From: an uncultured Lachnospiraceae bacterium | Lineage (GTDB): Bacteria; Bacillota; Clostridia; Lachnospirales; Lachnospiraceae | Reading direction: 5' to 3' | DNA: 8,271 nucleotides | Assembly: GCA_900554925.1 (NCBI GenBank) | Contig: USJG01000101.1 | Coordinates: 1 to 8,271, forward strand | Part shown: piece by piece, positions 5,716 to 8,271 of the stretch | Layout of the letters: every line of letters begins with the position of its first letter | How positions within the stretch are numbered: the stretch's first letter is position 1 | Position numbers and translations under genes: made by a program | The notes under the pieces: generated by a model | What the model saw: only the letters and a program-made list of their open reading frames with translations | Databases searched by the model: none | Told to the model about the DNA's origin: nothing

Positions 5716-5777
5716 GCATGATGGCCTGATTGATTCCTTCTGCCAGATTCCTCTTAAACAGAAATCTCATGGAACAA

Positions 5778-5806
5778 TTGAAAAGAATCCCCCTATCGTG
5801 TAAAAT
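5778..5806 (+). promoter_or_regulatory. Sigma-A-type promoter of rqcH
   Basis: TTGAAA at 5778-5783 and TAAAAT at 5801-5806 are separated by 17 bases, each one mismatch from consensus. The start point would be near 5813, giving a leader of about 38 bases that ends in AAAGGAG (5838-5844), six bases before the rqcH ATG. It diverges from the yicC promoter, with about 60 bases between the two -35 boxes and no obvious shared operator. Confidence 0.7.
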
Positions 5807-5850
5807 CTATTGTATTATATGAAAAATATCCAAAAATAAAGGAGTATCTC

Positions 5851-7608
5851 ATGGCTTTTGATGGCATTACCATAGCAAATATTGCACAGGAATTAAATCA
5901 TAAACTGACAGGAGGACGCATTTACAAAATTGCCCAGCCCGAAAACGACGAACTGCTGCTTACCATAAAAACAACTGACGGCGGACAGCAGAGGCTTCTG
6001 ATTTCGGCGTCCGCCTCTCTTCCCCTTATTTATCTTACAGAAAACAACAAACCCAGTCCCATGACTGCCCCCGGTTTTTGTATGCTGCTTAGAAAGCATT
6101 TGCAGAATGGACGGATTACGAAAATTACCCAGCCCGGGCTTGAGCGCATACTTAACATTCATATAGAACATCTGGATGAAATGGGAGATCTTTGTGAAAA
6201 GACATTAGTTGTTGAAATCATGGGCAAGCACAGCAATATTATCTTTGTAAACGATCAAAATATGATCATAGACAGCATCAAGCATATTTCCGGCATGGTA
6301 AGCTCGGTCAGGGAAGTACTTCCCGGAAGAGATTACTTTGTCCCCCAGACCTGTGAAAAAGCTGATCCGCTCTCTGCTTCTTTTGCTGACTTTAAACAGC
6401 GCATAAGCAGCAAAGCAATGGCAGTTTACAAAGCTCTCTATTCCTCCTACACCGGTTTATCCCCCGCAATTTCCCATGAAATCTGTGTAAGGGCCCAGAT
6501 AGACGGCGATATTTCCACCGCGGTTTTTACAGAAAGTCCTGAAGGCGAAGCACTGCTTTCAAAGCTGTACCATTCCTTTGATGAGATCATGGAACAGGTG
6601 CGCAGTGGCCAGTTTGCCCCTGCCATTGTATATGAAAATGGCATTCCCGCAGAATTTGCTTCCCTGCCCCTTTCCTCCTTCCAGGGAGAAATGTGTAAGG
6701 AATTTACATCCATCTCTGCTCTCCTTGAGCATTATTATGCAGAAAAAAATCAAATATCCCGTATCCGCCAAAAGTCTGCGGACCTGCGCAGGATCGTGCA
6801 GACTGCCCTTGAACGCAACATCAAGAAATATGACTTGCAGATGCGGCAGATGAGGGATACCGAAAAAAAGGATAAGTACAGGATATACGGGGAACTTCTA
6901 AATACTTATGGCTATAACGTAGTTCCCGGCGCCCGGTCTATGGAAGCGCTGAATTATTATACCAATGAAATGATAACCATTCCTCTTGACCCGCTTCTTA
7001 CCCCTTCCGATAACGCCAGAAAATATTTTGACAGGTATGGCAAGTTAAAGCGCACCTGCGAAGCCCTTTCTGCTCTGACCCTTGAGGTAAAGGAAGAAAT
7101 TGACCACCTGGAATCTATCCAGACAGCTCTGGATATTGCCCTTTTGGAGGAGGATCTTACCCAGATCAGGGAAGAACTCATTGAAAGCGGTTACATACGC
7201 CGAAAGGGAGGTTCCAAAAAAGCAAAAATTACCAGTAAGCCCTTTCACTATTTAAGCAGTGATGGTTTTCATATATATGTAGGGAAAAATAATTACCAGA
7301 ATGATGAACTTACCTTTAAATTTGCTGCCGGCAACGATTGGTGGTTCCACGCTAAAGGGATCCCCGGCTCCCATGTAATCGTAAAAACAAATGGAAAAGA
7401 ACTTCCTGACTCTACCTTTGAAGAGGCCGCAAGGCTGGCTGCCCATTATTCAAAAGGACGAGACCAGGAGAAAATTGAAGTTGATTATCTGGAAAAAAAG
7501 AATGTTAAAAAACCCAATGGCAGCAAGCCCGGATTTGTAGTATATTATACCAACTATTCCATGATGATCGACTCAGACATATCAAATATTAAACAGGTAA
7601 AAGAATAG
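5851..7608 (+). CDS. rqcH: RqcH, Rqc2/NFACT family ribosome-associated quality control factor
   Basis: A 585-residue NFACT protein, annotated in older work as fibronectin-binding protein A-like. Bacillus RqcH binds stalled 50S-peptidyl-tRNA complexes, recruits tRNA-Ala and adds C-terminal alanine tails that mark nascent chains for degradation. NFACT-N covers about residues 1-170 (MAFDGITIANIAQEL, FCMLLRKHL at 76-84, VEIMGKHSNIIF at 121-132). A middle region leads into coiled-coil arms at about 300-345 and 385-445. NFACT-R (DUF814) covers about 465-575, with VGKNN at 477-481, WFHAKGIPGSHVIV at 498-511 and KKPNGSKPGFVVY at 553-565. The length is that of intact family members. The conserved DR pair of NFACT-N appears as Glu98-Arg99. 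The ATG at 5851 has AAAGGAG six bases upstream. In B. subtilis the homologue yloA lies near yloC-remA-gmk-rpoZ, so this linkage is old. Confidence 0.95.
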   Translation: MAFDGITIANIAQELNHKLTGGRIYKIAQPENDELLLTIKTTDGGQQRLLISASASLPLIYLTENNKPSPMTAPGFCMLLRKHLQNGRITKITQPGLERILNIHIEHLDEMGDLCEKTLVVEIMGKHSNIIFVNDQNMIIDSIKHISGMVSSVREVLPGRDYFVPQTCEKADPLSASFADFKQRISSKAMAVYKALYSSYTGLSPAISHEICVRAQIDGDISTAVFTESPEGEALLSKLYHSFDEIMEQVRSGQFAPAIVYENGIPAEFASLPLSSFQGEMCKEFTSISALLEHYYAEKNQISRIRQKSADLRRIVQTALERNIKKYDLQMRQMRDTEKKDKYRIYGELLNTYGYNVVPGARSMEALNYYTNEMITIPLDPLLTPSDNARKYFDRYGKLKRTCEALSALTLEVKEEIDHLESIQTALDIALLEEDLTQIREELIESGYIRRKGGSKKAKITSKPFHYLSSDGFHIYVGKNNYQNDELTFKFAAGNDWWFHAKGIPGSHVIVKTNGKELPDSTFEEAARLAAHYSKGRDQEKIEVDYLEKKNVKKPNGSKPGFVVYYTNYSMMIDSDISNIKQVKE

Positions 7609-7628
7609 GAAGGCATAACCGCCTTCCT
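7607..7628. terminator. Bidirectional terminator between rqcH and the coat-like genes
   Basis: AGGAAGGC (7607-7614), six-base loop, GCCTTCCT (7621-7628) forms a perfect 8-bp stem that starts inside the rqcH stop codon. On the minus strand it is followed by ATTCTTTT, a usable U-tract for the coat-like genes that end six bases before the stem. On the plus strand the following GTTCCTT is weaker. One hairpin serving two convergent genes in a 25-base gap is an economical arrangement. Confidence 0.75.
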
Positions 7629-7633
7629 GTTCC

Positions 7634-7894
7634 TTAAAGTGTACCACTGGTAAACAGGCTCTTCACATGGTCTATTTCTTCCTGCGTAGCCTTAGATGCG
7701 GGCACATAATAAGACTTTTCTCTCGCCAGCTGATACAATTCCTCCTGAGACTGCTCACAGGCATTTCTGAACTGCTTTAATGTCTGTTTAAGTTCCTTGT
7801 TCTCTGTCTGGGCAATCATCTCGCCAAAACGCACCAGTTCCCCATTGATACCTGTCAGCGTGTCTGCTACCATTGTCTTTTCATTGATCTGCAT
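7634..7894 (-). CDS. CotF-like spore coat protein (86 aa)
   Basis: A small helical protein resembling the CotF/coat-protein family of clostridial spores; the assignment is from recalled family patterns and is not a search result. Features are MVADTLTGINGELVRFGEMIAQTENKELKQTLKQ at about residues 8-41, a helix with regular hydrophobic spacing, and a Tyr-rich YVPASKATQEEIDHVKSLF end at 63-81 as in CotF-type tails. Residues 20-60 look like a two-helix bundle of ferritin-like type. AGGAGGT lies seven bases before the ATG and overlaps the stop codon of the upstream coat-like gene, so the two are likely translated from one message. Role in a spore coat or in a non-spore envelope is inferred only. 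Confidence 0.75.
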   Translation of the reverse strand: MQINEKTMVADTLTGINGELVRFGEMIAQTENKELKQTLKQFRNACEQSQEELYQLAREKSYYVPASKATQEEIDHVKSLFTSGTL

Positions 7895-7906
7895 CTTCCC
7901 TACCTC

Positions 7907-8092
7907 CTACTGCAAAAATTTCATTAACTGATTTTTGTTGTCCATTGCCGTTTTAGCGCCTTTTTCAAAGAACTGCTTAATCTGTGTATCTGTTGCACAG
8001 GATGCATATTCTTTCATTTTGCAGTGTGATACATCATAACCACCAATTAAGTGACGCAGATTCTGTAAATCAAGTTCTGATAAATTTGCCAT
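7907..8092 (-). CDS. Small CotF-like spore coat-associated protein (61 aa)
   Basis: A 61-residue helical protein, MANLSELDLQ start and NQLMKFLQ end, with LRHLIGGYDVSHCKMKEYA at about 12-30 and a second helix ending the chain. It resembles the N-terminal half of CotF-family coat proteins, and its partner downstream resembles the C-terminal half, so the two may form a split pair acting together. Two cysteines (Cys24 and Cys32) are present and could form cross-links. The ATG at 8092 is chosen because AGGAGGT lies six bases upstream; a GTG nine codons earlier has no SD. The gene precedes the other by 12 bases in the same direction. I found no convincing sporulation sigma factor promoter upstream. 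Confidence 0.7.
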   Translation of the reverse strand: MANLSELDLQNLRHLIGGYDVSHCKMKEYASCATDTQIKQFFEKGAKTAMDNKNQLMKFLQ

Positions 8093-8098
8093 AATAAT

Positions 8099-8105
8099 AC
8101 CTCCT
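8099..8105 (-). promoter_or_regulatory. Ribosome binding site deciding the 61-aa coat-like start
   Basis: AGGAGGT on the minus strand is a near-perfect SD six bases before the ATG at 8092-8090. It lies inside the longer GTG-initiated frame, so that longer form would have to place the SD within coding sequence. The 61-residue start is favoured. Confidence 0.85.
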
Positions 8106-8167
8106 GAAAATATTGTCACATCCGACGTTTTTATTATTTCCAGAAGGTTTCATTCTATACTGGCAAT

Positions 8168-8271
8168 TTATTCGTCTAACCAGTAATCATCATCATTTTC
8201 ATTTATTTCATTCTCTGTATTATTTCTATTTTCTTTATTTTTAATTTTGGTATTATGCTTTACATTTTTTG
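8168..8271 (-). CDS. C-terminal end of an unidentified protein, cut by the window edge
   Basis: The minus strand is open from the right edge to a TAA at 8170-8168, giving about 34 residues that end in NEINENDDDYWLDE. The visible part is rich in Asn, Lys and Glu, with an acidic end carrying Tyr-Trp. Base composition is far more AT-rich than the other genes here, which suits a low-complexity hydrophilic tail or a gene of different origin. I do not recognise the family. The tail lies 75 bases upstream of the coat-like pair in the same direction with no terminator between them, so read-through is possible. The open frame could also be chance in AT-rich DNA, though the absence of TAA/TAG/TGA across 34 codons of such composition argues for coding. 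Confidence 0.5.
   Translation of the reverse strand, partial: KNVKHNTKIKNKENRNNTENEINENDDDYWLDE

Noticed and set aside
5769..5822. Plus-strand 17-codon ORF (MEQLKRIPLS...) in the yicC-rqcH gap
   Set aside because: It overlaps the rqcH promoter boxes, has no SD and would start upstream of the predicted transcription start.
8093..8167. Possible sporulation promoter (sigma E, G or K) upstream of the coat-like pair
   Set aside because: I found no CATA-type -10 box with a matching -35 element at correct spacing, so no promoter is called.
8261..8271. Plus-strand T-rich end of the window as a terminator
   Set aside because: There is no stem before the T-run and no plus-strand gene reading toward it.

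Overview
The window looks like a chromosomal housekeeping segment of a spore-forming member of the class Clostridia, probably Lachnospiraceae. This is inferred from the moderate GC content with AAAGGAG/AGGAGG-type ribosome binding sites, the linkage of yicC, remA, gmk and rpoZ known from Bacillota, an rqcH homologue next to it, and two small spore-coat-like proteins. I see no rRNA, tRNA, CRISPR array, transposase or phage gene.

Layout. (1) Bases 1-181 hold the start of a minus-strand transcription unit that leaves the window on the left: a sigma-A-type promoter, a 5' stem-loop and a 13-codon mini-ORF with a strong Shine-Dalgarno sequence. (2) Bases 205-3505, minus strand, read from right to left: rimO, pgsA and a stand-alone cinA/pncC domain, packed with single-base gaps. 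A membrane protein with a possible RsiV-like extracellular domain follows, then an intrinsic terminator. (3) Bases 3587-5616, minus strand: yicC, remA, gmk and rpoZ, read from a consensus-like promoter at 5686-5715. A strong hairpin separates rpoZ from rimO and may be a partial terminator. (4) Bases 5778-7608, plus strand: rqcH with its own promoter, divergent from yicC. (5) Bases 7607-8092: a bidirectional terminator, then two small coat-like genes on the minus strand. (6) Bases 8168-8271: the C-terminal end of an unidentified minus-strand gene cut by the window edge.

Most products serve core processes. RqcH handles stalled 50S subunits by C-terminal tailing. RimO modifies ribosomal protein S12. 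RpoZ is the omega subunit of RNA polymerase. Gmk makes GDP. YicC is an RNase-family protein. PgsA makes phosphatidylglycerophosphate. The CinA-type domain is expected to recycle NMN. RemA is a DNA-binding regulator family known for biofilm control in Bacillus.

Most of the region is ordinary. The parts that deserve a second look are the leader at the left edge, the acidic-tyrosine membrane protein placed after cinA, the rpoZ-rimO hairpin, and a few non-canonical residues in RqcH and RemA. I found no convincing new multi-gene system.
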